Assembly: GCF_021173675.1 (NCBI RefSeq)
Contig: NZ_JAIHON010000006.1
Coordinates: 1-64,000 of the forward strand
Reading direction: 5' to 3'
From: Streptomyces lincolnensis
Lineage (GTDB): Bacteria; Actinomycetota; Actinomycetes; Streptomycetales; Streptomycetaceae
DNA length: 64,000 nucleotides
Under the pieces are notes generated by a model. It was given only the letters and a program-made list of their open reading frames with translations. It was not told where the DNA came from and did not search any database. Within the stretch, counting starts at the first letter, position 1; the number at the start of each line of letters is the position of its first letter. Positions 34,097 through 42,235 of this stretch are shown piece after piece. The translations under genes were made by a program, and so were the position numbers.

Positions 34097-34732
34097 CTAT
34101 TCAGCGGCGCCGTAGAGGCGGTCTCCCGCGTCTCCCAGGCCCGGGATGATGTAGCCGTGCTCGTTGAGGTGGTCGTCGACGGCTGCCGTGACGACGGTGA
34201 CCGGGGTGCCGGCCAGCTCGCGTTCCATGAGTTCGACGCCCTCGGGGGCGGCCAGGAGGACGACGGCGGTGACGTCGTCGGCGCCGCGCTTGATGAGCTC
34301 GCGGATGGCCGCGACCAGGGTGCCGCCGGTGGCGAGCATCGGGTCGAGGACGTACACCTGGCGGCCGGAGAGGTCCTCCGGCATGCGGGTGGCGTACGTG
34401 GAGGCCTCCAGGGTCTCCTCGTTGCGGATCATGCCGAGGAAGCCCACCTCGGCCGTCGGCAGGAGCCGCATCATGCCGTCGAGCATGCCGAGGCCGGCCC
34501 GCAGGATCGGGACCACCAGCGGGCGCGGGTAGGAGAGCTTGACGCCCGTGGTCCGGGCGACCGGCGTCGCGATGTCGACCTGCTCGGTCCGCACGTCACG
34601 CGTGGCCTCGTAGGCGAGCAGGGTGACCAGTTCGTCGGCCAGCCGGCGGAAGGTCGCGGATTCGGTGCGCTGGTCGCGCAGCGTGGTGAGCTTGTGAGCG
34701 ACCAGGGGGTGGTCGACGACGTGGAGACGCAT
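34097..34732 (-). CDS. upp: Uracil phosphoribosyltransferase
   Basis: A 211-residue enzyme converting uracil and PRPP to UMP in pyrimidine salvage. Landmarks are 'VVDHPLVAHKLTTLRDQRTE' at the N-terminus, 'VVPILRAGLGMLDGMMRLLP', the PRPP loop 'VYVLDPMLATGGTLVAAI' (~125-142) and the uracil-binding C-terminus 'GYIIPGLGDAGDRLYG'. The start at 34732 (MRLHVVD) is preferred over 34738. Length matches the family. Confidence 0.98.
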   Translation of the reverse strand: MRLHVVDHPLVAHKLTTLRDQRTESATFRRLADELVTLLAYEATRDVRTEQVDIATPVARTTGVKLSYPRPLVVPILRAGLGMLDGMMRLLPTAEVGFLGMIRNEETLEASTYATRMPEDLSGRQVYVLDPMLATGGTLVAAIRELIKRGADDVTAVVLLAAPEGVELMERELAGTPVTVVTAAVDDHLNEHGYIIPGLGDAGDRLYGAAE

Positions 34733-34826
34733 GTCCACAACAGTAACCGGGCCGCATCCCTGCTCGCGCTGGCATCAAACCCGCCGTCCGGGGGAAAGTG
34801 GAGGGACGGACCAGGGTGGTGATCCG

Positions 34827-35006
34827 ATGCCTGACCTGCCTGAGCGCGAAACCGCACAGGAGACGGACGCCGAGCGCCGACGGCGTCGCGCCAAGTTCCT
34901 GCGCGACCTGGCCGAGGCCCGCGAGCTGCGCGACCGCGTCCAGCCCCGCCGCGCGAAGACCGCCCGGCTGCGGCACGCGATGCGCATGCGGACCTTCCGG
35001 TGGTGA
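34827..35006 (+). CDS. Small charged hypothetical protein
   Basis: A 59-residue, highly charged helical protein ('DAERRRRRAKFLRDLAEARE'). ATG at 34827 follows GTGGTGATCCG. It lies divergent from upp and is rich in Arg/Glu, suggestive of a small nucleic-acid-binding or coiled-coil protein. No family is recognised. Confidence 0.6.
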   Translation: MPDLPERETAQETDAERRRRRAKFLRDLAEARELRDRVQPRRAKTARLRHAMRMRTFRW

Positions 35007-35410
35007 CGGAGCACGGTGGCCCGGCACGGGGACGGGACAGAGCGCCTGAACACGGCGGCGCGGTACCGCGAGGTCGCTCGTCGGTAAGGCGGCGGTAAGC
35101 GCGGGGACACGCCGACGGGGCCGGAGTTGGCAAGATCACTTCACGCGCGGGCCCGGGTCGGGAGTCCGTGCGCGGGCGCCCGGAAAAGCCGCGTACGATC
35201 CGCTGTTGGCGGCGACGAGTGCGCTGGTGAGCCCTCCATGAACACGAGATCGGCGGCAGCCGGACACACAGGGAGCCGAAGACGTCCCCTGAGCGCCTGG
35301 TTTCTGCCACGATTCCGAGTGGGTGGGGCTCGGAGCACAGCTCTCCCCGCCCGCAACCTCCGCCGGGGGGACCCCCAACCGGCACACCTATGACCAGTGG
35401 GAGAGTCACG
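35007..35410. other. 404-bp leader region upstream of the tadA operon
   Basis: No convincing gene is seen. A TACGAT (35194-35199) could be a -10 element, and a C/G-rich hairpin-prone stretch lies at about 35355-35385. The long leader before tadA may carry regulatory structure. Confidence 0.4.
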
Positions 35411-35941
35411 GTGTACTTCGCCGCACTGCTCGCGCGCACCGAAGACGGGTGGGAAGCGAGCGACACAGAACTCCTCGACAATGTGGAGACGCTGTCGGAT
35501 CTGGCCGACCTGGCACGTGAGGCCTCGCCCGAGGACGACACGGTGCTGGTGCTCATCGAGCAGGAGGACGCCTGGTTCGGCGTCGTCCGCATCGACGGCG
35601 AGGAGGACCCTCGCATCTACGTCTCGGACGCCGCCGCCGCCGCTCGCAGCAGTTACGGCGAGATCCTGCTCACCGACGAACTGCTCGGAAGGGAGCCCGG
35701 GGACGACGAACCCGACCTGGACGCCCTCGACCTCGACGGCACCGAGGACGGTGAGGACGAGGACGACGACTCCGAGGAAGGCGGCACCGGCGAGGCCGTG
35801 CCGCACGGCCCGGTCGGCGACGCCGAGATCCTCGACGACCTCGGCGTCGGCGAGAAGGAACTGAAGGCGCTGTCCGCGGACGCGCTCACCGAGATCGCCG
35901 AATCCCTCGGCGCCTCGGAGGTCCTGGAGACCGTCCGCTGA
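35411..35941 (+). CDS. tRNA adenosine deaminase-associated protein
   Basis: A 176-residue acidic protein of the family found beside actinobacterial tadA. It has 'VYFAALLARTEDGWEASDTE' at the start, 'VLVLIEQEDAWFGVVRID' in the middle, a long Asp/Glu-rich linker (~100-130) and a C-terminal helical segment 'LSADALTEIAESLGAS'. GTG at 35411 follows GGGAG by 7 nt; ATG at 35390 is an alternative. The role is unknown, but the conserved link to tadA suggests a partner in A34-to-inosine editing. Confidence 0.85.
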   Translation: MYFAALLARTEDGWEASDTELLDNVETLSDLADLAREASPEDDTVLVLIEQEDAWFGVVRIDGEEDPRIYVSDAAAAARSSYGEILLTDELLGREPGDDEPDLDALDLDGTEDGEDEDDDSEEGGTGEAVPHGPVGDAEILDDLGVGEKELKALSADALTEIAESLGASEVLETVR

Positions 35942-36009
35942 CCTCATCGACCACGGAACCGACACCTGACCCGCCCCCCGACCCGGTACGCGACCGGTGG
36001 CGGGCCGCG

Positions 36010-36435
36010 ATGCGGCTCGCCCTGGACGAGGCCGGACGGGCCGGCCCGGACGTGCCCGTGGGAGCCGTCGTCCTGGGACCGGACGGCACCACCGTGCTCG
36101 GGGCCGGACACAACGAACGCGAGGCCACCGGCGATCCGACCGGTCACGCCGAGGTCCTCGCGATCCGCCGTGCCGCCACCGAGCTCGGCGCCTGGCGGCT
36201 GACCGGCTGCACGCTGGTCGTGACGCTGGAGCCCTGCACGATGTGCGCGGGCGCCCTCGTGCAGTCCCGGGTCGACCGCGTCGTCTACGGCGCCCGGGAC
36301 GACAAGGCGGGCGCGGCCGGCTCCCTGTGGGACGTCGTCCGCGACCGGCGGCTCAACCACCGGCCCGAGGTCGTCGAGGGCGTGCTCGCCGAGGAGTGCG
36401 CCCGGCTTCTCACCGACTTCTTCCGAAGCCGCTGA
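36010..36435 (+). CDS. tadA: tRNA-specific adenosine deaminase
   Basis: A 141-residue zinc deaminase that converts A34 to inosine in tRNA-Arg(ACG). The catalytic HAE motif is in 'DPTGHAEVLAIRRAA', with the zinc cysteines in 'LEPCTMCAGAL'. The ATG at 36010 leaves a slightly short N-terminus; the reading frame is open upstream to a CTG at 35938 that overlaps the previous stop, and a non-ATG start there would restore a usual length. It is in an operon with the associated protein. Confidence 0.95.
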   Translation: MRLALDEAGRAGPDVPVGAVVLGPDGTTVLGAGHNEREATGDPTGHAEVLAIRRAATELGAWRLTGCTLVVTLEPCTMCAGALVQSRVDRVVYGARDDKAGAAGSLWDVVRDRRLNHRPEVVEGVLAEECARLLTDFFRSR

Positions 36436-36489
36436 CGGCCCCGCATACCGATTTCAAACCACGCCCCGGCGTGCTGTAAAGTCTCCCTC

Positions 36490-36574
36490 GGTAGCGTGTC
36501 CGAGCGGCCGAAGGAGCTCGCCTCGAAAGCGAGTGTGGCGCAAGTCACCGAGGGTTCAAATCCCTCCGCTACCG
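36490..36574 (+). tRNA. tRNA-Ser (anticodon CGA)
   Basis: An 85-nt cloverleaf with acceptor GGTAGCG / CGCTACC plus G discriminator. The anticodon stem-loop CTCGC-CTCGAAA-GCGAG gives anticodon CGA (codon UCG). A long variable arm typical of tRNA-Ser follows, with T-arm GAGGG-TTCAAAT-CCCTC. CCA is not encoded. Confidence 0.97.
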
Positions 36575-36580
36575 CACTGG

Positions 36581-36615
36581 ACGAAGGGTCCGGCTCATCG
36601 AGCCGGACCCTTCGT
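36581..36615. terminator. Perfect 16-bp hairpin after tRNA-Ser
   Basis: Arms 36581-36596 and 36600-36615 are perfectly complementary around a 3-nt loop (ATC). The hairpin lies 6 bp after the tRNA and 14 bp before the stop of the convergent secreted-protein gene, so it can terminate both. Confidence 0.93.
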
Positions 36616-36629
36616 GTGTCTTCGGGGTG

Positions 36630-37085
36630 TCAGGGGCGCCAGCCGTCATTGATGCGGCCCTGTCGTACCTGGTTGGTGCCGCTGCACTTCCCGTCGTCGC
36701 TCCAGATCTTGATGGCGTCGGCTTCGAACGCCCAGCTGTCGCCGCCGGGGTGCGTGTAGTTGCCGAGGTTGGCGGGGGTGTTCGCGGGGATGCAGATGTA
36801 CGCGTCCGGGGAGGCGCCCTGGTCGATCAGCCAGACCGAGTCGTCGTTACGGGTGTTGACGACCGCCACCACCCGGTTCCCGCCGCCGAGGATGGACTGG
36901 TAGGTGGTGTCCTGGTACCAGCCGTAGGGGTTGCCTCCGGAGTAGGCGTCGTCGTAGACACACACCCTCGGGTACGAGCAGCCGTGCATGCTGCTGGCGG
37001 AGGCGGACGGGGCCGTCAGCGGGATCGCGGTCGCGGCCAGGCCGACGGTGAACAGGGTCGCCGCCGTCTTTCTGTTCAGCTTCAT
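36630..37085 (-). CDS. Secreted peptidase inhibitor family I36-like protein
   Basis: A 151-residue exported protein. The signal peptide is MKLNRKTAATLFTVGLAATA with cleavage after SASAS (~32). The mature part has 'CSYPRVCVYDDAYSGG' and 'GNRVVAVVNTRNDDSVWLID', a pattern like the I36 (SMPI-type, beta/gamma-crystallin-like) inhibitors that Streptomyces secretes against metalloproteases. Four Cys allow two disulfides. It is divergent from the XRE membrane-protein pair. Confidence 0.75.
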   Translation of the reverse strand: MKLNRKTAATLFTVGLAATAIPLTAPSASASSMHGCSYPRVCVYDDAYSGGNPYGWYQDTTYQSILGGGNRVVAVVNTRNDDSVWLIDQGASPDAYICIPANTPANLGNYTHPGGDSWAFEADAIKIWSDDGKCSGTNQVRQGRINDGWRP

Positions 37086-37369
37086 GGGAGCACTCCTGAG
37101 TGAGGTGGCACGAGCGGAGCCGACCACGGCGGCCGGCTCCGCAACGAGACTGCGGGTTCGGCGAGTTGTCCGGCCACAGGTGCCGAGGAAGTGGCCTCGT
37201 CCCGGGACGTCCCACGAGCTGACCTGCGCGGATGTCACCCGCCGAGTCCCCGCGGCGGGACTCGTACGCGGGCGGGATGCCTGCTCTGTGATCTCTGTGA
37301 CGGCTGATGCACAATGAGGCCGGGGCACGGGGGCCGGGCCTTGCGGTCCCGAACGCGAGTGGGGGAAGC

Positions 37370-38167
37370 GTGTCGCGCTGGAAGGCACTGCCCGCAGAAC
37401 TGCATCCACACGTCCACCAACTGGTCGTGCGACTGCGCAGGCTGAAGGACCACAGCGAACTGAGCACACGGCAACTGGCCGCGAAGACCGGGTACAGCGC
37501 GAAGTCGTGGCAGCGCTATCTGAACGGCAGGTCGCTGCCGCCGCGGGAGGCCGTCGAGGCGATGGCCCGCGTCGGCGGCGACGATCCGGACCGGCTGCTG
37601 GCGCTGCACGAGATCGCCGCCCACCACTGGGCGGAGGGACGGACGGTCACCACCGACGCCGCCGGGAATCCCGCCGCGACACCGGCGGACGGCCCGGTGG
37701 AGCGGCAGCGGTACAGGCGTCGCCTGCGCGTCGCGGTCGCGGTGGGGTCCGTGGTCACCGTGCTGTCGGTCTCCGCGGTGTTCGTGCTGGCCGTGCGGCT
37801 CACCGAGGCCCGTGCCCAGCTCGCGCGCGACCGCGGCGACACCGTCCCGACGGCCCCGGCCACCGTGTCGGCGTCCCTGGTGCCGGTCATCTACACCTGC
37901 CGGCTCCAGCAGCGCGACGGCCGCTGGTACGCGGGCCTGAGCCGGACCCGGGACCTCCTGCTGTCCAACACCCACATCGGGCTCGAAGTGGCCGAGGCGC
38001 AGTGCCTGCTGCGCCGGGCGGGCAGTCCGCCCGGGGAGATCGACGGCGTCTTCGGCCCGAAGACCCGGCGCGCGGTCGAGCGCCTGCAGAAACGGAACGG
38101 CCTGATCGTGAACGGCGTCATCGACCCGCCGACCTGGCAGGCCCTGCGGGAGGCGGATCCGACGTGA
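37370..38167 (+). CDS. Membrane-anchored XRE protein with extracytoplasmic peptidoglycan-binding domain
   Basis: A 265-residue protein with an N-terminal helix-turn-helix (~25-85: 'LSTRQLAAKTGYSAKSWQRY'), a Pro/Ala linker and one transmembrane helix (~128-152). A C-terminal PG_binding_1-like domain follows (~200-260: 'EVAEAQCLLRRAGSPPGEID', 'GPKTRRAVERLQKRNGL'). DNA binding inside and wall binding outside suggests direct coupling of wall state to transcription. GTG start at 37370. The stop overlaps the next gene (GTGA). Confidence 0.85.
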   Translation: MSRWKALPAELHPHVHQLVVRLRRLKDHSELSTRQLAAKTGYSAKSWQRYLNGRSLPPREAVEAMARVGGDDPDRLLALHEIAAHHWAEGRTVTTDAAGNPAATPADGPVERQRYRRRLRVAVAVGSVVTVLSVSAVFVLAVRLTEARAQLARDRGDTVPTAPATVSASLVPVIYTCRLQQRDGRWYAGLSRTRDLLLSNTHIGLEVAEAQCLLRRAGSPPGEIDGVFGPKTRRAVERLQKRNGLIVNGVIDPPTWQALREADPT

Positions 38168-39060
38168 GACCGGAACACACCCCGCTGTTCGCGGCGCTGC
38201 GGGAGCTGCGGGCCGGTGCGGGGCTGAGCCTGGCGGCGCTGGCGGAGCGGACGCCGTACAGCAAGTCCTCGTGGGAGCGTTACCTCAACGGCAAGAGCCT
38301 GCCCCCTCGCCAGGCCGTACGCGAACTGTGCCGGCTCGCGGGCGAACCGGACGGGCGGCTGCTGGCCCTGTGGGAGATCGCCGAGTCGCACTGGAGCGGA
38401 CGCGCGGCCCCCGCGCCCACCCCGGCCGCGCCCACCCCGCCCACGGACGAGTCGCCGCGGCCACGTCCTCAGGAGGCTCCGCCGTCCGCCGGGGCCGGGC
38501 TGCGGCGGCTCGGCGGGAGCAGGCTCCTGGTGGTGCTGGCGTCGGCGTACACCGTGATCGTCGGCGGTACCGCCGCCCTGCTGTTCGTCCTGCTGCCGGA
38601 CTCGGAGGCCCGGGAGGCCGGGCCGCGACCGGGGCCCGTCCCGTTCTCCCTCGCTCCCCAGTGCCACGGGGCGGCCTGCGAGGGCCGGGACCCGATGCGT
38701 CTGATCTGCGGGATCGGCCCCGCCACGCTCGCCTCGTACCGCACGGCCACCGGCGCCCACGTCGAGCTGCGGCACAGCGAGAAGTGCGGTGCGAGCTGGG
38801 TGCGGGCCTGGGGGACCGAGGTCGGCGACCGGCTGGACGTCACGGCGGGCGGCCCGACCCACGGCGTGCGCATCAGGAACGAGGACGACGCGGCGACCTT
38901 CGTCTACACCGAGATGACCGAGGTCCGCACCGGCAGCACCGTCCGGGCCTGCTTCCGGCCCGCGTCGGCGGGCGGCGGGCAGGAGTGCTTCGAGGCCCGG
39001 GTGGGCGGGGCCGCCACCACGACCCGGCCGCCCTCGCCGCCGGTGGCGTCAGGCCGGTGA
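38164..39060 (+). CDS. Membrane-anchored XRE protein with DUF2690
   Basis: A 298-residue protein, HTH-homologous to the previous gene ('LSLAALAERTPYSKSSWERY'). It has a Pro-rich linker (~75-110), a transmembrane helix (~118-142) and an extracytoplasmic DUF2690 domain (~163-280) with a Cys-containing start 'CHGAACEGRDPMRLICG' and 'SEKCGASWVRAWG'. GTG at 38164 overlaps the previous stop. The pair shares a DNA-binding half but has different outer domains, so they may read two signals at related sites. Confidence 0.85.
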   Translation: MRPEHTPLFAALRELRAGAGLSLAALAERTPYSKSSWERYLNGKSLPPRQAVRELCRLAGEPDGRLLALWEIAESHWSGRAAPAPTPAAPTPPTDESPRPRPQEAPPSAGAGLRRLGGSRLLVVLASAYTVIVGGTAALLFVLLPDSEAREAGPRPGPVPFSLAPQCHGAACEGRDPMRLICGIGPATLASYRTATGAHVELRHSEKCGASWVRAWGTEVGDRLDVTAGGPTHGVRIRNEDDAATFVYTEMTEVRTGSTVRACFRPASAGGGQECFEARVGGAATTTRPPSPPVASGR

Positions 39061-39273
39061 CAGCGACGACACCTCGCCCGCTCCCTCGGGCCGCTTGCCG
39101 AAGTAGGTCCAGACGAGGGCACCGAGGATGGGGGCGTGGAGGAGGAAGAGCAGCCACAGCAGCTTCGGTACGTAGCGGACCTGCGCCGCCGGGGTGCGGA
39201 CGCAGTCGAGCAGGGCCTGCACGTACAGCACGGTGATGACGGCCACGAGTCCCAAGGTCATCCATGTCAGCAT
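39049..39273 (-). CDS. PLDc_N-type two-helix membrane protein
   Basis: A 74-residue protein with two transmembrane segments (~4-24, 38-58) and the PLDc_N pattern 'VRYVPKLLWLLFLLHAPILG' followed by 'ALVWTYFG'. The family has no assigned function. It converges on the DUF2690 gene and overlaps it by 12 bp. Confidence 0.85.
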   Translation of the reverse strand: MLTWMTLGLVAVITVLYVQALLDCVRTPAAQVRYVPKLLWLLFLLHAPILGALVWTYFGKRPEGAGEVSSLSPA

Positions 39274-39449
39274 CGGTCTTCTCCTCTTCCGCTGCCGCCC
39301 CGTGCCCCCTGTGGACCGGCGCTCACCCCCTCATCGGACGAGACCCCCCGCACGGTTCACACATCGCCCCCGTCGTCAGACCGACCCCTTCGTGCGATCA
39401 TGTGCGCTCGTTGGCGCATTTGTGACAGGGGAGACAAGGGGAGGCCGCG

Positions 39450-39626
39450 ATGGCGGTGAACGCGAAGAAGATCGCCGTCTATGTGCTCGTGGTCTTCGTG
39501 CTCTACGTGATCATCACGGACCCGGCCAAGGCCGCGGACTACGTGCAGATAGGGTTCGAGGGCATATCGGACGCCGCCAAGTCCATCGGCGACTTCTTCA
39601 CCTGGCTGGCCGACGGGGCGAAGTAG
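39450..39626 (+). CDS. Small single-helix membrane protein (58 aa)
   Basis: Begins MAVNAKKIAVYVLVVFVLYV, a short basic start followed by one transmembrane helix. An amphipathic C-terminal half follows ('DYVQIGFEGISDAAKSIGDF'). AGGGGAGG lies just before the ATG. Small proteins of this kind are conserved in Streptomyces; their role is unknown. Confidence 0.8.
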   Translation: MAVNAKKIAVYVLVVFVLYVIITDPAKAADYVQIGFEGISDAAKSIGDFFTWLADGAK

Positions 39627-39678
39627 CCGACGGGGCGCAGCGGCGGCGCGGCAGCCGTGCGGCAACCAGGGAGTGCAG

Positions 39679-39972
39679 ATGATCCGCCACCTCGTCCTGT
39701 TCAAGCTCAACGAGGGTGTCGAGCGCGACGACCCACGGGTCGTGGCGGGGGAAGCGGCCTTCCGGGCCCTCGGTGAACAGATCGAGGAGCTGCGGTTCTG
39801 GGAACTCGGCTGGAACATCAGCGAGCGGCCCATCGCGTACGACTTCGCCATCAACTCGGCGGTCGAGGACACCGATGCCCTGAAGCGGTACATCGAGCAT
39901 CCGGCCCATCAGGAGGGCGTCGCCCTGTGGCGGGAGTTCGCCACCTGGGTGGTCGCCGACTACGAGTTCTGA
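39679..39972 (+). CDS. Dabb-domain stress-responsive protein
   Basis: A 98-residue Dabb (dimeric alpha-beta barrel) protein with 'MIRHLVLFKLNEGVERDDPR', 'LGWNISERPIAYDFAINS' and 'RYIEHPAHQEGVALWREFA'. Related proteins bind small aromatic or polyketide-like molecules. ATG at 39679 has AGGGA 6 nt upstream. It sits upstream of the sigma pair. Confidence 0.9.
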   Translation: MIRHLVLFKLNEGVERDDPRVVAGEAAFRALGEQIEELRFWELGWNISERPIAYDFAINSAVEDTDALKRYIEHPAHQEGVALWREFATWVVADYEF

Positions 39973-40177
39973 GGGCCTCGCCCGCGAGCCCCCTGCCGGG
40001 AACGGCGGGGGGCTCTTCCGCGTCCTATGACCCAACTCGTCACCCCACTTGCTCCCCAACACGGCGTAACACGCAATTATGCGGTGCTTGCACACAGTGC
40101 ACATGTCTTGTGATGCTATGACCGCTTTTGACGGATGAGTTGACCGATGAATGACCGATGAAGAGGTGGCGTTGACC

Positions 40178-40996
40178 GTGTCGGCCAGTACTGCGCCGCC
40201 CCAAGAGGTTGCGGCAGCCACTCCCCAACGCAGCCGAGGCGCCGACACCCGGGCCCTCACCCAGGTGCTCTTCGCGCAGCTCAAGGGCCTGCAGCCGGGC
40301 ACCCCGGAGCACAACCGGGTGCGCGGGGCCCTCATCGAGGCCAACCTCCCGCTCGTGCGCTACGCGGCGGCCCGCTTCCGCTCCCGCAACGAGCCGATGG
40401 AGGACGTCGTCCAGGTCGGCACCATCGGGCTGATCAACGCCATCGACCGCTTCGACGCGGACCGCGGGGTGCAGTTCCCGACCTTCGCCATGCCGACCGT
40501 CATCGGCGAGATCAAGCGGTACTTCCGGGACAACGTCCGCACGGTCCACGTACCGCGCCGGCTGCACGAGCTGTGGGTGCAGGTCAACGGCGCCACCGAG
40601 GACCTGACAACCGCCTTCGGGCGCACTCCGACGACCGCCGAGATCGCCGAGCGGCTGCGCATCTCCGAGGAGGAGGTGCTGTCCTGCATCGAGGCCGGGC
40701 GGTCGTACCACGCCACCTCGCTGGAGGCCGCGCAGGAGGGTGACGGGCTGCCGGGGCTCCTCGACCGGCTCGGCTACGAGGACCCGGCGCTGGACGGCGT
40801 GGAGCACCGCGACCTGGTCCGGCATCTGCTGGTCCAGCTCCCGGAACGGGAACAGCGAATTCTGCTGCTGCGGTACTACAGCAATCTCACCCAGTCACAG
40901 ATCAGCGCGGAACTCGGCGTCTCCCAGATGCACGTCTCACGGCTACTCGCGCGTAGCTTCCAGCGGCTGCGATCGGCCAATCGGATCGAGGCATAA
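40178..40996 (+). CDS. sigF: SigB-family RNA polymerase sigma factor (SigF-like)
   Basis: A 272-residue group 3 sigma factor with region 2 ('EPMEDVVQVGTIGLINAIDR', 'FPTFAMPTVIGEIKRYFRD'), region 3 ('VHVPRRLHELWVQV') and region 4 ('LPEREQRILLLRYYSNL', 'GVSQMHVSRLLARSFQ'). GTG at 40178 with AAGAGGTGG 8 nt upstream is preferred over the ATG at 40151. The symbol rests on position: the order upp, tadA, sigma, sigma resembles SCO4041-SCO4034 of S. coelicolor, where SCO4035 is sigF (spore maturation). This is an inference and not an alignment. Confidence 0.82.
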   Translation: MSASTAPPQEVAAATPQRSRGADTRALTQVLFAQLKGLQPGTPEHNRVRGALIEANLPLVRYAAARFRSRNEPMEDVVQVGTIGLINAIDRFDADRGVQFPTFAMPTVIGEIKRYFRDNVRTVHVPRRLHELWVQVNGATEDLTTAFGRTPTTAEIAERLRISEEEVLSCIEAGRSYHATSLEAAQEGDGLPGLLDRLGYEDPALDGVEHRDLVRHLLVQLPEREQRILLLRYYSNLTQSQISAELGVSQMHVSRLLARSFQRLRSANRIEA

Positions 40997-41149
40997 GAGG
41001 CGCACAGGGCGCACGCTCGGGAACACCGCAGATCGCAAGCGCGAGCGAGGTATCACCGGCGCGAGCGAATCGCTCACCGGCGCTGATCTCTGCATTTCTG
41101 CGCCGAAAAACCGTCAGACCCCCTTCATCCAGGGCGTATTCACGTCTCG

Positions 41150-41190
41150 CATGTCGACATGTCACTACAGCGTGTTGCCGACATGTGACA
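41150..41190. promoter_or_regulatory. Paired dyads upstream of the second sigma gene
   Basis: CATGTCGACATG (41150-41161) is a perfect 12-bp palindrome. CGACATGT recurs 24 bp later (41155 and 41179), and TGTCAC/GTGACA form an inverted pair (41160-41165, 41185-41190). They lie upstream of a SigB-like promoter and could be an operator. Confidence 0.65.
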
Positions 41191-41205
41191 TTCTGCGGGA
41201 AGCGC

Positions 41206-41231
41206 GTTTGCCGGGGCTTCGGCTCCGGTAT
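41206..41231 (+). promoter_or_regulatory. Candidate SigB-type promoter for the second sigma gene
   Basis: GTTT (41206-41209), 16 bases, then CGGTAT (41226-41231) is one mismatch from the GTTT-N14-16-GGGTAT pattern read by SigB-family holoenzymes in Streptomyces. The implied start site is about 60 bp before the ATG at 41300, consistent with autoregulation or cross-control by the neighbouring sigma factor. Confidence 0.55.
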
Positions 41232-41299
41232 TCAGGTGAAGGCATCGTTCCTCCATGGGGCGTTCGCCGCGACCGTCCTCGCGACCCAAAGGGGGTGGC

Positions 41300-42181
41300 A
41301 TGTCCGCAGACCAGGGCAGCTCGAAGGTGCTCACGCTCACGAAGAGCGAGGCTGCGCCCGCGCTCGACGACGTTACGGCCGTTGAGGCCGCTACGGCCCC
41401 GGCCCTCCCGACCTCGGGAGCCATCGACACCCGCACCCTGTCCCGCTCCCTGTTCCTGCGGCTCGCCGCACTCGACGAGAACAGCCCCGAGCGTGCCTAC
41501 GTCCGGGACACCCTCATCGAGCTGAACCTCCCGCTCGTCCGCTACGCGGCGGCCCGCTTCCGCTCACGGAACGAGCCGATGGAGGACATCGTCCAGGTCG
41601 GCACCATCGGCCTGATCAAGGCGATCGACCGCTTCGACTGCGAACGGGGCGTGGAGTTCCCGACGTTCGCGATGCCGACGGTGGTCGGCGAGATCAAGCG
41701 GTTCTTCCGCGACACCTCGTGGTCGGTGCGCGTCCCGCGCCGCCTGCAGGAACTGCGGCTGGCGCTCACCAAGGCCAGCGACGAGCTCTCCCAGAAGCTC
41801 GACCGCTCCCCCACGGTGGCCGAACTCGCCGCGGTGCTGGGCGTGTCCGAGGAGGACGTCGTCGACGGCCTCGCGGTCGGCAACGCCTACACCGCCTCCT
41901 CGCTGGACTCCCCGGCCCCGGAGGACGACGGCGGCGAGGGCTCCCTCGCGGACCGCCTCGGCTACGAGGACACCGCGCTGGAGGGCGTGGAGTACCGGGA
42001 GTCGCTGAAGCCGCTGCTGGCCAAGCTGCCGCCCCGTGAGCGGCAGATCATCATGCTGCGCTTCTTCGCCAACATGACCCAGTCGCAGATCGGCGAGGAG
42101 GTCGGCATCTCCCAGATGCACGTCTCGCGGCTGCTCACCCGCACGCTGGCCCAGCTGCGGGAAGGGCTCATCTCCGACTGA
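41300..42181 (+). CDS. sigN: SigB-family RNA polymerase sigma factor (SigN-like)
   Basis: A 293-residue paralogue of the preceding sigma factor with the same landmarks ('EPMEDIVQVGTIGLIKAIDR', 'FPTFAMPTVVGEIKRFFRD', 'LPPRERQIIMLRFFANM', 'GISQMHVSRLLTRTLAQ'). The ~45-residue N-terminal tail is Ala-rich. ATG at 41300 follows AAAGGGGGTGGC. Its position matches SCO4034 (sigN, aerial-mycelium base, as I recall it) in the S. coelicolor order. No anti-sigma gene is adjacent. Confidence 0.82.
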   Translation: MSADQGSSKVLTLTKSEAAPALDDVTAVEAATAPALPTSGAIDTRTLSRSLFLRLAALDENSPERAYVRDTLIELNLPLVRYAAARFRSRNEPMEDIVQVGTIGLIKAIDRFDCERGVEFPTFAMPTVVGEIKRFFRDTSWSVRVPRRLQELRLALTKASDELSQKLDRSPTVAELAAVLGVSEEDVVDGLAVGNAYTASSLDSPAPEDDGGEGSLADRLGYEDTALEGVEYRESLKPLLAKLPPRERQIIMLRFFANMTQSQIGEEVGISQMHVSRLLTRTLAQLREGLISD

Positions 42182-42235
42182 CCGGATCCCCGCACGGGGG
42201 TTCCGAATTGACGGGGCGTCAGCCACCATGGCGCG

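Noticed and set aside
36490..36615. tRNA-Ser as an integration site of a mobile element
   Set aside because: No integrase, no direct repeat of the tRNA 3' end and no element-like genes follow; the terminator and core genes continue.
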